DNA of 64,000 bases from Agelas oroides (taxonomy: Eukaryota; Porifera; Demospongiae; Agelasida; Agelasidae), in the NCBI GenBank assembly GCA_949130485.1, contig OX422184.1, forward strand, positions 5,622,655 to 5,686,654. Direction: 5' to 3'. Positions 1 through 10,778 of this stretch are shown here, piece after piece (position 1 is the first letter of the stretch; each line of letters opens with the position of its first letter). The notes beneath the pieces are model-generated. The model saw only the letters and a program-made list of their open reading frames with translations. It was not told the origin of the DNA and ran no database searches. The position numbers were made by a program, and so were the translations under genes.

Positions 1-313
1 CCACAACACACCCCAGCAAATGTGCAGGAGAATCAGAACGTTGGTAGCAAATGCTGAAAGAGGAGAGAGGGGCAACAATAGCTATACATGTACATGGAAG
101 GATGGATGGTACACCGAAAAATTTGGTCCGAGGACGAAAATTGCCCCCCCCAAATCATAATCTCCTAAAAAGTTCCCCACACCTATCAATTGCCTCTAAA
201 CTACATGTACGTGCAGGCATGGTACCAATGGTGTCCACCTTACATAGGTGTGGGTTCCCAAATGATAATTTCCTAAAAAGTTCCCCTGTACTGTATGTAC
301 AAATGTACCATAC

Positions 314-3300
314 CTGAGGTAAGCACAAAGAACTGTGAGCCTCCATTGACTCCCACAATTCCAGGACCTCCACCCTCCTTCAGCACATTGGAGAAGGCCA
401 CAACCCCAGCAATCACTCCAAAACCCATGCCACCCACTGCATGAGAGGAGAAAAGGAGCATCACATAACACTGAGCAGAAAACAAGCTTAAATCACATCG
501 GGTTAATTACATTCATAGTACAATATCAGAGTAACCGAGAGTTCATAATACAGTATACCATACATTGGTGTGTGAATAAATGTATTTACTCCCTGCTATG
601 GTTCCAGAGGAGGCTCTTAATGAACATTAACTATGATAATACTGTAGCTAGTATAGTTACAATATAAAATGCGTATATAAAAGGTAGTATTATTTTGAAA
701 TACTACACTTATTGACCAATCAGATTAGTATTACACTTTTTTTAACAGTAAAGTATGAAAAACGTGTAATACCAATCTGATTGGTCAATGCGAAGAGACG
801 CATACGTGGTTGCTACAGGAACGCTGCGGGGACGCAGCCGTTCATTTTTCAAATTTGGGTGGAGTAAAAGGCGGAGCTCTCTTTTTCGGACTACAATGCG
901 AATAGCTGCATGCTGTAACAGCGCTTTACTGTTAGCAGAAAAGTAGAATTATCGAGCGAAAGTGTTTCAGAAGTCGTGTCGACGTTGAAGAGTATAGGCA
1001 GTAGCGAAAACGGCCCTGACGAGTATGTTTGCAAAACTACAGAAGCTCGGCACGGGTTGGCAAGCGCTGTATGGTTGCTGCGTTCGGCTTGTACTTGCGT
1101 GTTTAGCCCCATATTCAGGTTTTATCGCCACAGCGTTTGCTGCTAGCGGTACCACGAAGGTTATTAGGTGCTACAGACGGCAAACACTAGCGTGAGAAAG
1201 CTTGGTTACGAGGCTAATAACTTTCGAGTGTCTTGTCACGGAAGCTCAGTAGCAGTGCATGGCTTCTAGGGACCGTTTTGATGGCAGCTGAATGTGGATT
1301 ATAAAGCTATAGTATTAATATGTGATAGCATGGTTTGCTGTGGTATTTAGGATTAATAGCACTCGTAATGCAGTAAATTGTACTCGGCTACGCCTCGTAC
1401 AATTATTTCTGCATTACTCGTGCTATTAATCCCAAATACCACAGCAAACCATGCTATTACATATACATATGGCCAAGATCACAATGGGTTCGGGGAGTTT
1501 TGTGGGCTGCTCAAGGTATCTCGCTAGTCAAACGAAAGATAAAGTTTTGTGACTTTCAAACAGCACTTACATGGCTGTTGAGAGCTAGATGAATGATGGT
1601 AATCAAAAGTCTGACTACAACATTTCTGTAAATACATGTATAATCTCCTTGTCATTGGGTGACGAACTGCAAAAATTCTTATATCATACTCTCATGAAAG
1701 GGCACCCACTCCCAATGTTAAGCTCAATTCGGGTATAAATAAATGCCAAGCTACATATAGTCTCATGTGGCTACAACAGCATACTCATGGGGTTTTGAGA
1801 AGTGCAATGCACATTTGAAGGCTTTTATCAAGTGGATCACAAGGTGGCTTCGTGTAGGCAGATGTAGCTAATTTGGCTCTAGCTACACAACGGTGGCATG
1901 CTGTATTTCAGAGTGTTGAATGCTGCCTTCAGCTTCAAAAGCTGGTGACCCTGTTGTTTGTTCAATACTGTACACCTGCTGTCAGCTTGAGGAGGGTGGT
2001 GGATTTGAGGACATCTTGCTATTAACAAACATGCACAAGTGCTCTTTTGCTGGTAAATACAGAAACAATTGAAAGTGCCCTCTCTACGGTAAAATGCACC
2101 ACCCATGGAGGATTAGTCTCGTCCCAGCATGATGGACAGGGTAACGCCTTGCGCTGGGGTTAGTTTTGGGTCTAGGACCGAGACTAATGGGCGTTTTTTC
2201 ATGTGTGCACACTTCTCGTGTCCATAGCTAACTTGTGTTTGTAGCTGGAGATAAATGCTGGTGAAATATAACATATGTACATTTAGTATCGACATCAGAG
2301 ACGCAGACATGACGTGAGGATTGAGGTAACCTTGATTTAGTGGGCTTGAACCTGATAAAAAAAAAACATTTGAAAAGCAGCGGAAGGGCATGAGTGCAAT
2401 AAATGTCAACTAAATTTGAAGAGAAGGTTATCTGTTACCAACCTTAGCTCGGAAAATAACTTTTCAAAATAAATTTTTGCCACTTGAAATGAGGCAACCA
2501 TAAATTCAACCTGTGATGTAAATAATTTGTGGTAGTCGATCGTGATTGAGATGGTGAAAATTTACTCCAGACAAAAATATACCATTTACGATAGATACTC
2601 GGATGTATAAACACATTTTCATGCTATTGTTACACACCATGTACACATCATTAGCATCGTGGTTCTCATGACACTACTTAGCACCCACCTAGGCAAGGCA
2701 GTTAAGCTCATGGGGTGCTCTATCCTGGCAAGCAACACATGAACAATGCAGATTGGAACGGTCTAGGAGCTATAACACTTACCATAAGCAAGCTTGTGTT
2801 TCCTCAGTGGTGTCTTATCATCACTCACAATCTCCAACATTTTATCTGCCCTCCTGTAGTGGATGAAAATGCAAACATTGTGATACCATATATCCTCAAT
2901 CAGACACCACCCTTGAATAGTTGCTGCCCTGCAATAGTTGCCACACAATCGGAAGCTTGAGTGAAATAAATGCTGCCCTCAAATAGTAGCCACAGCTACC
3001 ATATGAGGCACACAAACACATGTACATGTATAAACAACTGCTGATGACGGTCACTGAGGTATATCGCTAAGGCTGTTCATGCTCTACGACTCATTTCTGC
3101 GGCTGACAGCAAGACTGAGAGGCCGCTGCCAGCATTTATCAGTTGTCACATTGTGGTTGGCTGCAGAAAGTAGAGTGTCTATCCAGTGATGTAGACGGCC
3201 CCTAGCCCAATGCCAAGCTGTATCGCCCATACATACTTAATCATTGGTACCGTAGATCGGGAAAATCTCGCTTTTAAAGTAATTTTGCGAATACAAAACT

Positions 3301-6300
3301 TTACGTGGCAATGATCAATGAATAAGCATGTGTGCACATCCACACCTCCCGAGATAAGTGTCCGATCGATGACTACTCCTTACAGCCACAGCATTACAGC
3401 CAATGATACCTGGCTCCCCGATACCTGGTAGTAGACTAAATGCTAGGACTGCTCCAGGCACTCGTCCATATTGCAACCGTCAACCGCTAAAAAAAGTTCG
3501 CAGATCGAATGAAACTGTGAAAATTTAACACCACGAAACTTTCTTACGCGAATTATTTTTAATGTGAAATTTTCCGATCTACGGTACCTTCAGGCTTTCC
3601 AAAGGAATGCACACCACCCTTGAATAGCGAGCACACCAAAACAAACAAGTAGCCGCAGCGTCTGATCGAGGAAATATGGTATCAAGAAAATGGTACATGT
3701 ATGTAAGTCTATATAAAACCATGATCTAGCCTGGTGTTCTTCAACAACACAGAGCTTTACTCGTGATGACTTTCAATTGAAGAGAAGAAACATACAGCAG
3801 AAAGTGGGTGTGGTTTGGTAGCCTGACTAAGACCTGGTCTAGTCTCGTCCCCAGACCCCACCCTCTCACGAGGAGAAACGGTTTGGTGAACCAAGTCGAA
3901 ATTCTTGGGCTAGTGCACACTTTTGCGACAATGTAACCTAGCAACGATCAAAATATTTTGCGGCCAACCCACTCAAAAAAGGTACGGATACTCGAATGGA
4001 GATGAACAAATTTTACTATTGTAAGGGAAGTGCTACGTAATAATTACCGATCTCGCAATCTCATTGCTCATTACCACTTTTGGGTAACAAGCACAAGAAA
4101 TTCGACTTTGTTCACCAGACCGTTTCTTGCTGGGAGGCGCGCGCGGGCAGGGCACGTGACTAGACCTGGTCTTCCAGTTCATATGTGCGATAGCCTCACC
4201 ACTGCAAGCAACAGAAAGCTGGGCTACATTAGGGAGTACCAGTATTGTACTGGCAGATCTAGTAATGTTTATTGCCGAGCGCCTTAGCGCGAGGCTACTA
4301 ATCGTGCAGCGTAGTCAGCTCGCGTTTGTATGTATGTATATATATATATATGTATATCCGTCACACTTTGATTACGTGGGCGCGGTTTCTGTGGTCTCGT
4401 CCCCAGACTACTAGCCATGTGGTACTGGTCCGACCAGGAGGCGATCGAAAGATCGTGCGCGTGCGAGAGCCGAAACGGAGCAGGGGCCACATGGTACTGG
4501 TGGGAGCAGGAGGCGATCGACATGTGAAAAAGATTGTCCAAGAGCCGAAATGGAGCAGAAGCAGTCAAAGCGTGATCGTGCTAGAGAGCGAAGACGGAAA
4601 CAAAGGGACACTGCATCAGAAGAGAGTAAGGCAAAGGAGAAAGAGTCTGACAGATACTCACATGACACTACGCTCACTTCCTGAAACTCTTCAGACGACC
4701 GCTTTGCCATCTTCATCGCTCTATCTCGTCTCCAGCACCTAGCACCTACACGCTACACGTGGTTACAACGGATATCTACTTGCATATTTCCGGATATTCT
4801 TCTGCACGAGGCATACTCTGCGCATGCGTATTCCTAGTACTATAATTGAATTTCAGGTTGAAAACCTTTCACAGTCAAGCTATAGAATGACAGTACTGAA
4901 TCTGGAAGTAGATTTTTGTGTCATCATTTTAACTTGTACTCACTTTAGTAACAGGTAGTAGAGCCAGCGGAATAGCTCTTGCAATATCACGGAGAAGGGG
5001 AGGGTAAAAGCTGGCACTTCTCTCAGTGGCGGTACAGCGATCCACACCAGAGAGGAGAGGAACAGGGAGAGGAGCCAGAAGAAGGCTCTGTGTGTGTGTG
5101 TGTGTGTGTGCGTGTGTGTGTGTGTGCGTGCATGCGTGTGTGTGTGTATGTGCATGCACATGTGGAAAAGGGGGGGGTACAACAACAGTTTAGTTTAGTG
5201 CACTACATTTGAAAGACTGTTTCTGATCTGAGGATGTCTGCAGATGTGAATCTAACATACAACATCTTCGATGTCACTCCCATCATTCTCCACTACCCAC
5301 CCATTTTACTTTGCATCCCCTTGCATTGTCAGGGGAACAGAACAGGGCGTGGGCGTAAGTCCACCTTGTGATGATCTGCATGTGACAATTTTTACAATAC
5401 CATTTCTCCAATAGTGTAAGCAGCAACAGCTGTAGCTGTTAGGTGGGTACAATGCTTCGTCATAGCCACATGTAACAGTGATTATGAAGGTGACCACATG
5501 TTAGCAGATGATCTTACATACTACAAGTCTTTGTCACTTTATGCGAAAAACATTTACATAAACATGGCTTCCACCATAGGCACATAGAGCAGAAGTCTAG
5601 CCTCGTTCCCAGGCTCTCCCCTCGTCCCAACAAAAATAAAAATGGAGGGGGAGAGCCTGGGACCGATTCGCACGTGATATCGCGGCACGTAGACGTCACA
5701 GCAATAATTACAAAAGTCGTGACGCAATTATGCAGCCACGTGATTGGGTGACTCGAACAGCTACGATATACTACTGAAACAAGTGAGCTGTGACTGCGTC
5801 GGTGAGACCTCGGCATGGGTCAAACAGCAGCGACGGCGGAGAAGTACCCAGTACATAGGAAAAACTTTGCCTATGTACAATGTACTGTTACCATGTTCCG
5901 CTTTAAAAAAAATTGCTACGAGGCTATGAAGAAAGACTTTAGTTGGCTAGCGCCACACTCTGGTGTACAAAATAAACTCACAACCACATTTTAAAGCTCC
6001 AACATAGCTACACAGCAATAAACGAGTTGTAGTAACAAACTCCTGAGCTGAGAGTACTTCGCGGCTCCTTCGCGGTCTTCACGTGAGTGACTTTTCAGGT
6101 TATTTAATGGTTAGTGCAAAGTCGTCGTGCCGCGATATCACGTGCGAATCGGTTCCAGGCTCTCCCCCTCCGTTTTTATTTTTCGTCGGGGCGAGGGGAG
6201 AGTCTGGGAACGAGGCTAGCAGAAGTCTTCTCCATTACAAACACTTACTGTCTGTTGAACCCCAAGAGCTATGGGTGATTTGGACAGAGGGGGGCTGGGA

Positions 6301-7452
6301 ACAGTTCTAGCACAAAACTACTCCTGTTCTCTATCTTGAATTGCCACAATACATGCTAGAAAGCAAAAACAACTTTCGGTAACCAGTAATTTCAGATCTG
6401 GAAGTCCGAGGGGAGGCAAGCATTCGCTCAGAGACACATGAATGTAGTACATGTACAGATCCATCACTTAGAACGTAGAACATAGTACATGCACACATGT
6501 ATATGAGCTAAACCGTCTCTAACCTTTTCTGGAGGATGAGAGATGGTCTAGCTTGATTGATTAAGTGGAGCCATTCAAGCAACTTCTCTGTGGAAGTACC
6601 CAGTCATGATTTTTCTACGAGCACCCATGGAAGGATAGTGTTGGTACTTAACACTTAGTACAGTAACAATTAACTTGTGACCACCAAAGTTTAGCTGTCA
6701 CTTTGGGACCACACTGCTACAGACCTCTCAACTCTCACGGTGCCACCGTGAGACTCACTGTCTCACGGTGGAGGCCTCATTTCTCACGGTCTACTGTCCA
6801 TGAGCACGACAGACTGACCTAGTCACATGACAGAAGGCTTTAATCCATTCTGAGAACACTGAAATGTCACGATTTGGCGTCGAAAGTGAAGAATGAAGGC
6901 CCGAGAATGCCGAATTGCACCGCCTCTCACAGAAAAAAGTCGTTCCACGGTGGGGCGGGGACTAAAATTTTGTGATTTTCGGGCAGAAAATAATGCCGCA
7001 TTGCACGCGTGGAGGATAGACCTGCCTCCAAGGTGGAGATGCTACTGACCACACAGCAGACTTCTTTTGTAACTTGAGAGGTCTGCTGCTACACCGCTGA
7101 TGACTGTGTGACTTGGGTAAAAAAATCCACCATTTTATGACCTCTGTCAGTAGTCGATTTGGATAATGCCATGCAGTGCACGGCATCACCAAGCCAACTG
7201 CTTAAAATACTAAGACTCTAGGACAGTAAGCTTCCGTTAAACTGCTAGCAAGGGTTGGTCACTCCCAAAATAAGATTATACGGTTACTAAAAAACTAGTA
7301 AACAACAAAACAACAAAAGATTATGTCCAAGCCACTCACCCTGCCATCATTATAATCACTTCATGTGGATGCCTTGCTACTGTAGCACAGAACAGCGCCC
7401 CCACCGGCCCAAAAGCTATGAGACCATAACTAAAAGTCGCCAAAACTGTCAT
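314..7452 (-). CDS. APH1: APH-1, gamma-secretase subunit (5' four exons; 3' part off window)
   Basis: Multi-pass membrane scaffold of gamma-secretase, the complex that cleaves Notch and other type I membrane proteins. Four exons join in phase: 7452-7340, 5087-4944, 2853-2783, 436-314, with GT donors and AG acceptors; codons split by introns complete correctly. The start ATG at 7452 opens a hydrophobic N-terminus ending MMAG|AFFWL, like human APH1A VAGAFFWL. Next come VILQELFRWLYYLLLK (human VLLQEVFRFAYYKLLK), a short loop exon (RADKMLEIVSDDKTPLRKHK), and TM4, which keeps the family GxxxGxxxG motif (GMGFGVIAG) and GPGIVGVNG. About 150 codons are visible of roughly 250-260; the TM5/TM6 histidines lie beyond position 314. 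Introns carry transposons: 713-797, 1321-1458 and 2114-2186 in intron 3; 2881-4650 in intron 2; 5598-7084 in intron 1. Shares a short upstream region with the plus-strand gene at 7680. Family assignment is firm by remembered alignment; exon edges rest on splice consensus and phase. Confidence 0.93.
713..797. repeat. Inverted repeat, about 24-bp arms
   Basis: The left arm around TGACCAATCAGATTAGTATT is matched in inverse by AATACCAATCTGATTGGTCA near 770-797, with a short spacer. It lies in APH1 intron 3 and looks like a small fold-back element end. No target duplication was identified. Confidence 0.6.
1321..1458. repeat. Near-perfect palindrome, about 65-bp arms
   Basis: The left arm (ATAGCATGGTTTGCTGTGG...) and right arm (...CCACAGCAAACCATGCTAT) pair almost fully around a short centre (CGGCTACGCC). 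Fold-back or MITE-like sequence in APH1 intron 3. Confidence 0.75.
1800..2106. repeat. Diverged copy of the repeat also found at 49.7-50.0 kb
   Basis: Blocks such as GTAGCTAAT, CATTCAGAGTGTTG-like text and the spacing between them recur between 49780 and 50000. This suggests an old copy of the TA-flanked element annotated at 49626-50113. Termini are not preserved here. Assignment is by eye only. Confidence 0.35.
2114..2186. mobile_element. 73-bp miniature element, TAGTCTCG termini
   Basis: Starts TAGTCTCGTCCCAG and ends GACCGAGACTA. The flanking 9-mers (ATGGAGGAT left, ATGGGCGTT right) match at 6 of 9 positions, which fits a decayed duplication. Related to the TAGCCTCG family seen at 5598, 21507, 40659, 43311, 47344 and 48085. 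Confidence 0.45.
2881..3684. mobile_element. TIR DNA transposon derivative, CCATATWTCCTC termini, with a nested MITE
   Basis: The left end GATACCATATATCCTCAATC is inverted at the right end as a GATTGAGGAAATATGG-like sequence, giving termini of about 25 bp; TA next to CCATAT suggests a TA target site. Internal motifs (CACCCTTGAATAGT, CAAATAGTAGCC) recur at 15842-15895 and 50525-50600, so the family has several copies here. A second element (3250-3584) is inserted inside. The left end sits about 28 bp from the APH1 exon 3 acceptor. Confidence 0.65.
3250..3584. mobile_element. TA-flanked MITE, CCGTAGATCGGG termini
   Basis: Ends CCGTAGATCGGGAAAAT and ATTTTCCGATCTACGG are inverted copies bounded by TA on each side, the duplication pattern of Tc1/mariner-like elements. 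A 102-bp relative is at 12061-12162. It is nested inside the 2881-3684 element, so it inserted later. Confidence 0.75.
3830..4172. mobile_element. Inverted-repeat element, AGACCTGGTCTAGTC termini
   Basis: AGACCTGGTCTAGTCTCG on the left is mirrored by GTGACTAGACCTGGTCT on the right. A second inner pair (GAAACGGTTTGGTGAACC / GTTCACCAGACCGTTTC) extends the inverted arms to roughly 85 bp. Intron 2 of APH1. No clear target duplication. Confidence 0.6.
4279..4650 (+). repeat. Dispersed repeat R1, copy 1, with basic coding remnant
   Basis: Begins GCGCCTTAGCGCGAGGCTAC. It then contains a TATA microsatellite, CATCCGTCACACTTTGAT, and a reading frame near 4560-4665 giving RDRARERRRKQRDTASEES followed by more basic residues. 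The same order of blocks occurs at 22107-22440 and 23762-23985, with conserved amino acids ([12 protein letters not shown]). The frame looks like the N-terminal fragment of a transposon protein; the family is not identified. Confidence 0.55.
5090..5160. repeat. (TG)n / (CA)n microsatellite at a splice acceptor
   Basis: TG repeats with a few C interruptions. On the minus strand this is (CA)n ending in CAG directly in front of APH1 exon 2 (5087), so the repeat takes the place of the usual pyrimidine tract. Confidence 0.9.
5598..6218. mobile_element. 621-bp TAGCCTCG-family element with perfect 9-bp target duplication
   Basis: Starts TAGCCTCGTTCCCAGG, ends CTGGGAACGAGGCTA, and is bounded by GCAGAAGTC on both sides (5589-5597 and 6219-6227). 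Each terminal arm of about 110 bp is itself a hairpin (CTCTCCCC... paired with GGGGGAGAG...), so the ends are nested inverted repeats. No transposase frame; it must move by another element's enzyme. A 9-bp duplication suggests MULE-type integration. APH1 intron 1. Confidence 0.85.
6721..7084. mobile_element. hAT-like MITE, AGACCTCTCAA termini
   Basis: Left AGACCTCTCAACTCTCACGG and right TTGAGAGGTCT are inverted. The flanking 8-mers ACTGCTAC and GCTGCTAC differ at one base, the 8-bp duplication expected of hAT elements. Inside are repeated CTCACGGT motifs. APH1 intron 1. Confidence 0.65.
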
Positions 7453-7679
7453 AGTTCCTGTCTCTTCGTAGCCTTCACAATGGTGTTTCAAAATTACGCT
7501 GTCCGTTAAATTAGAATACAATTGGTATCCGGTACGGTATCGTGATTGCATGCAGCCCCACCCCCCTACAGCCTGCAAGTGCCGTAGATAGTGGAGTGTA
7601 ACTACAGTAGAGCGCAAGAAGCAAAGAAAGAATCGCTATTTTACGCAACAGAAAACGCCTAAACAGTTAGTGTTTCTAC
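7453..7679. promoter_or_regulatory. Shared 227-bp region between divergent start codons
   Basis: The APH1 ATG (7452, minus) and the ATG of the plus-strand gene (7680) face away from each other with 227 bp between them. This must hold both 5' UTRs and presumably a bidirectional promoter. No TATA box was obvious. Inference from layout. Confidence 0.5.
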
Positions 7680-10600
7680 ATGGAAAGCAAGGCTGCTGAA
7701 AGCTATAGGGCATTTGAATCCCTGAGAAACAGGTTTGGAGAAGCAAAGAGCTCCCGCGAATACAATGTCCTGCCGAGCAGACTGACACCAAAGAGGAGAA
7801 CAGATCCTCGCTCCAATGCTCCGCCTCTCGTACCGCTAGTCGAAGAAGGCGACCAGGTCCAAACAGCAGTTTTTCACGAGCGTCGGGAAGCGCAATTGGT
7901 GAGTTTACAACTATACCCGTACGGGCAACTAATACGTAACCAATAAGCTCAGTGTGAACCATAGGACTGCAATCAGCATGCACGAATGTTCCCAATTCTG
8001 GTATCCATAGATGGTCTCCAAAGTGTGTACTCAACTCTGATTATGCATCTATTTGAAGAGGTGCTGAAGAGAATGTCCTGCAGCACACGTTAGCCTCTTG
8101 CTTCTAGAAGAGTGATTAGTCCACGGTTCCACTTTATGAACACCATGCAAAACTAGCTAGCTACACTAGAAACGAGGGGGGCCACCTGGTCATGGTTTTG
8201 CAGTAAAGTGGCCACAACAGCATTGTATTATGTTTCTACTGTGTTTTGGCTTGCTAATAATTACATGTATAGTAGCTTGTTTTTTTTTTTTCACTCTTTC
8301 TACAGACATCATCTCCAGTCAAAGGAAAGTGGAAGAACAGCCACTGCAGGTAAGTACTTTTGTTTTGGTTCATGGAGAGTAATGGCAAGTTGTCATTCAT
8401 GCCACTAGCTGCAATTGCCAGACTTATTTGATATTCAGCTATATAGACAAATTACAGCATAACTGCACATTGTCATTCATTGTTAGATCGATCTCCCCAA
8501 AGCTATTAAATAACTGCATTGCTTGTCTGCCATAATGCCTTTCATGACTGGTTGCTATAAACATCTGCTACTTGTGGTATTTACAAGTTGATGATGCATG
8601 TGTTGTTGGTACGTAGGAGTACAGTCTTATGATCAGATTCCTCAGACCCAAGTACCTACAACTTGAAGATTGCATGCAGGGATGCGCGATGAATCTCATG
8701 GAATGAGTAAACACATATAGGCAGCAATCATGCAAGATAAACTTCAGGCAAAAAGTGAACTGTTCGTGCAACTAGTCTGTGATATCTCATTCAAGGACCA
8801 TACTTTGTGTACAGCTCCTCATACAACTTCAGAATGCCCGTACTTGGAGCCAAAATTTCATTAGTATAATCATGTATCAGTAGATTGACTACAGCTACAG
8901 CTCATTCTGAACTGCAGTGATACTTTAGCAGAAAACAATTATGACTTGTGCAGACTCATTTTATGTAGCTCATCGTGATGCTAGTGGGGACATCCCATTG
9001 CAGTTTGGGTTTGTTAATCCTGTCCATGCATGATCAGACATTTTCTTGCTCAATGATTACAACCATATCTTGCCTGATGGCACTCCCTCACATCATGAAT
9101 GTTATAATACATGCCTGAATAATGAACTACTCCTCCCCCACATAGTACATCTGTCATTCTCTGGTTGTCCACTGCATGAATAACATAACAATAGCTACCA
9201 TGACTCTTTTGCATAATTGTAAATAGATAAACCCATATCTACGTAGGCCTTCAACCCAGATTTTCTTGCTCTTAACATGTATACAATAACTACAAGCAAC
9301 AAATGCTGAATTGAAGCGATAGATGAGAAGCTAATCTTCCTTCACTAATAGTACTCCAACATTTACGTATTGTTCAATGCATGAGCTGGATATTTACAGC
9401 TATCGTTCTCTGCAGATCCAATCATCTCAATGGGCCAGATTTCGATTCCTTGGAAACGTCGTCTGTAGCCAGTTGCAGTTCAGCCTACTCTTCCAAAGAG
9501 GACTCCCTAAGTCCCACTTACGGCTCAATCACAGAGCTGTCAGATGTAGGCTCCATGGATTCCTTCCTTGAATATGACTTCAAAAGAAACCAGGTAGCTA
9601 AGATTTCAGCATAATACTAGCTTGCCAATATCCTGTCCCCTTGTTTATTGAGGTCAAAAGGTTAGGTAGCAAAGGTGAGGGAAGCCTGCTGAATGTGACT
9701 GGATGTTTATCATAATCACAGTTGCAGGATGCATCCTGTGTGTTAATAAATCACATTTAGTATTCATGATACATAGAGGAGCATGTCATACAGACAAAAT
9801 AAACAACAGTGAATAACAAAATTTGTCTGGCAGCAGACTCAGATCCCAGTATGGTTGGTATATGCTATCAACATAAACAGACTAATATTCCATGCACACA
9901 CTGAATCCAAATACGTACAGACATCTCAAACTGCTACCCTGAAGGCCAAATTCGAAACATGGAGCCCTACTAAGTCCAGAGAAATCTCAGATGAATTTGT
10001 ACAACACCATACTAAAGCCTGGAACAGGGTGATTGGAGAGTGGATCTTTGAAGGTATCCCAGCAAGCTATTCTCCAAGAGCAGAGATACCTGGTATGCGC
10101 CGACCTTCCAATGAGATTCGTGTCCCCACCCCACTTTCAACACCTCAGTTTGGAAGCACAGAGAACTTGATAGACAGTGAATCACTGCTCAGCTGCGATG
10201 GTGAAAATGAAGACACACCACTCAAAAGAGAACCAAAGTATAAGCTTGGTGAATTTGTTCATTCCTCCAGAAGCCAACTGATGGACAGTACTAGTAAACC
10301 AGCTGGCAAAGAACAAAGTAAAATGAATCAACCAAAAGGCACTTCTACACCAAGTCATCAATCATCTGAGAGTCATGAAGAGCAAAACAGATCACAAGAG
10401 AAGCCTGTTAAGACCAACAAATGGGTGGAAGCTGTGCAAAAGTACAGAGCACACGCACACAAGGAAGCTGAGCTCAACACAACTGATAACACAGACAAAT
10501 TACAAACAACTTCCTCTGCTAAAACAAGCCAATGGGTCAAAGCCTACGAAACGTACAAACAAATGAAAGAGAAACAAGTTGATGCTGATGTGCCACAATC

Positions 10601-10778
10601 TCCAGAAACACCACAGTATACAGCAGAAGAGCCTGCCTTCTCCTCCGTTGTACAGACAGCCAAGCTCTTCGGAGGGACAAAGCGAGGTCTACGGCGAACA
10701 CAAAGTTTGCATGCAAGTTCACACAGACCCGAGAGGATTGCCCGTTTCAGAAGGGAACTTTCAATAAACCTTGACTGA
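7680..10778 (+). CDS. Unrecognised four-exon gene, about 430-460 aa, polar protein with paired W-V-x-A motifs
   Basis: Exons 7680-7898, 8306-8349, 9416-9593 and a last exon ending at the TGA at 10778; all joins have GT-AG sites and matching phase. The last exon's start is ambiguous: acceptors before 9837 or 9921 both keep frame. The protein is hydrophilic, Ser/Thr/Gln/Lys rich, without signal peptide or membrane segment. A serine-rich stretch (SSVASCSSAYSSKEDSLSP) lies near residue 90. The most ordered-looking part is KFETWSPTKSREISDEFVQ through WNRVIGEWIFEGIP. Two imperfect repeats, TNKWVEAVQKYRAHAHKEAE and TSQWVKAYETYKQMKEKQ, are about 40 residues apart. It ends in a basic segment (GTKRGLRRTQSL). 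I do not recognise the family; likely cytoplasmic or scaffold-like, by composition only. Transcribed divergently from APH1. Confidence 0.75.

Noticed and set aside
4929-5212. Frames encoding poly-His/Thr or poly-Cys/Val around 5090-5160
   Set aside because: They are translations of the (TG)n microsatellite; only the part below 5088 is real APH1 exon 2.
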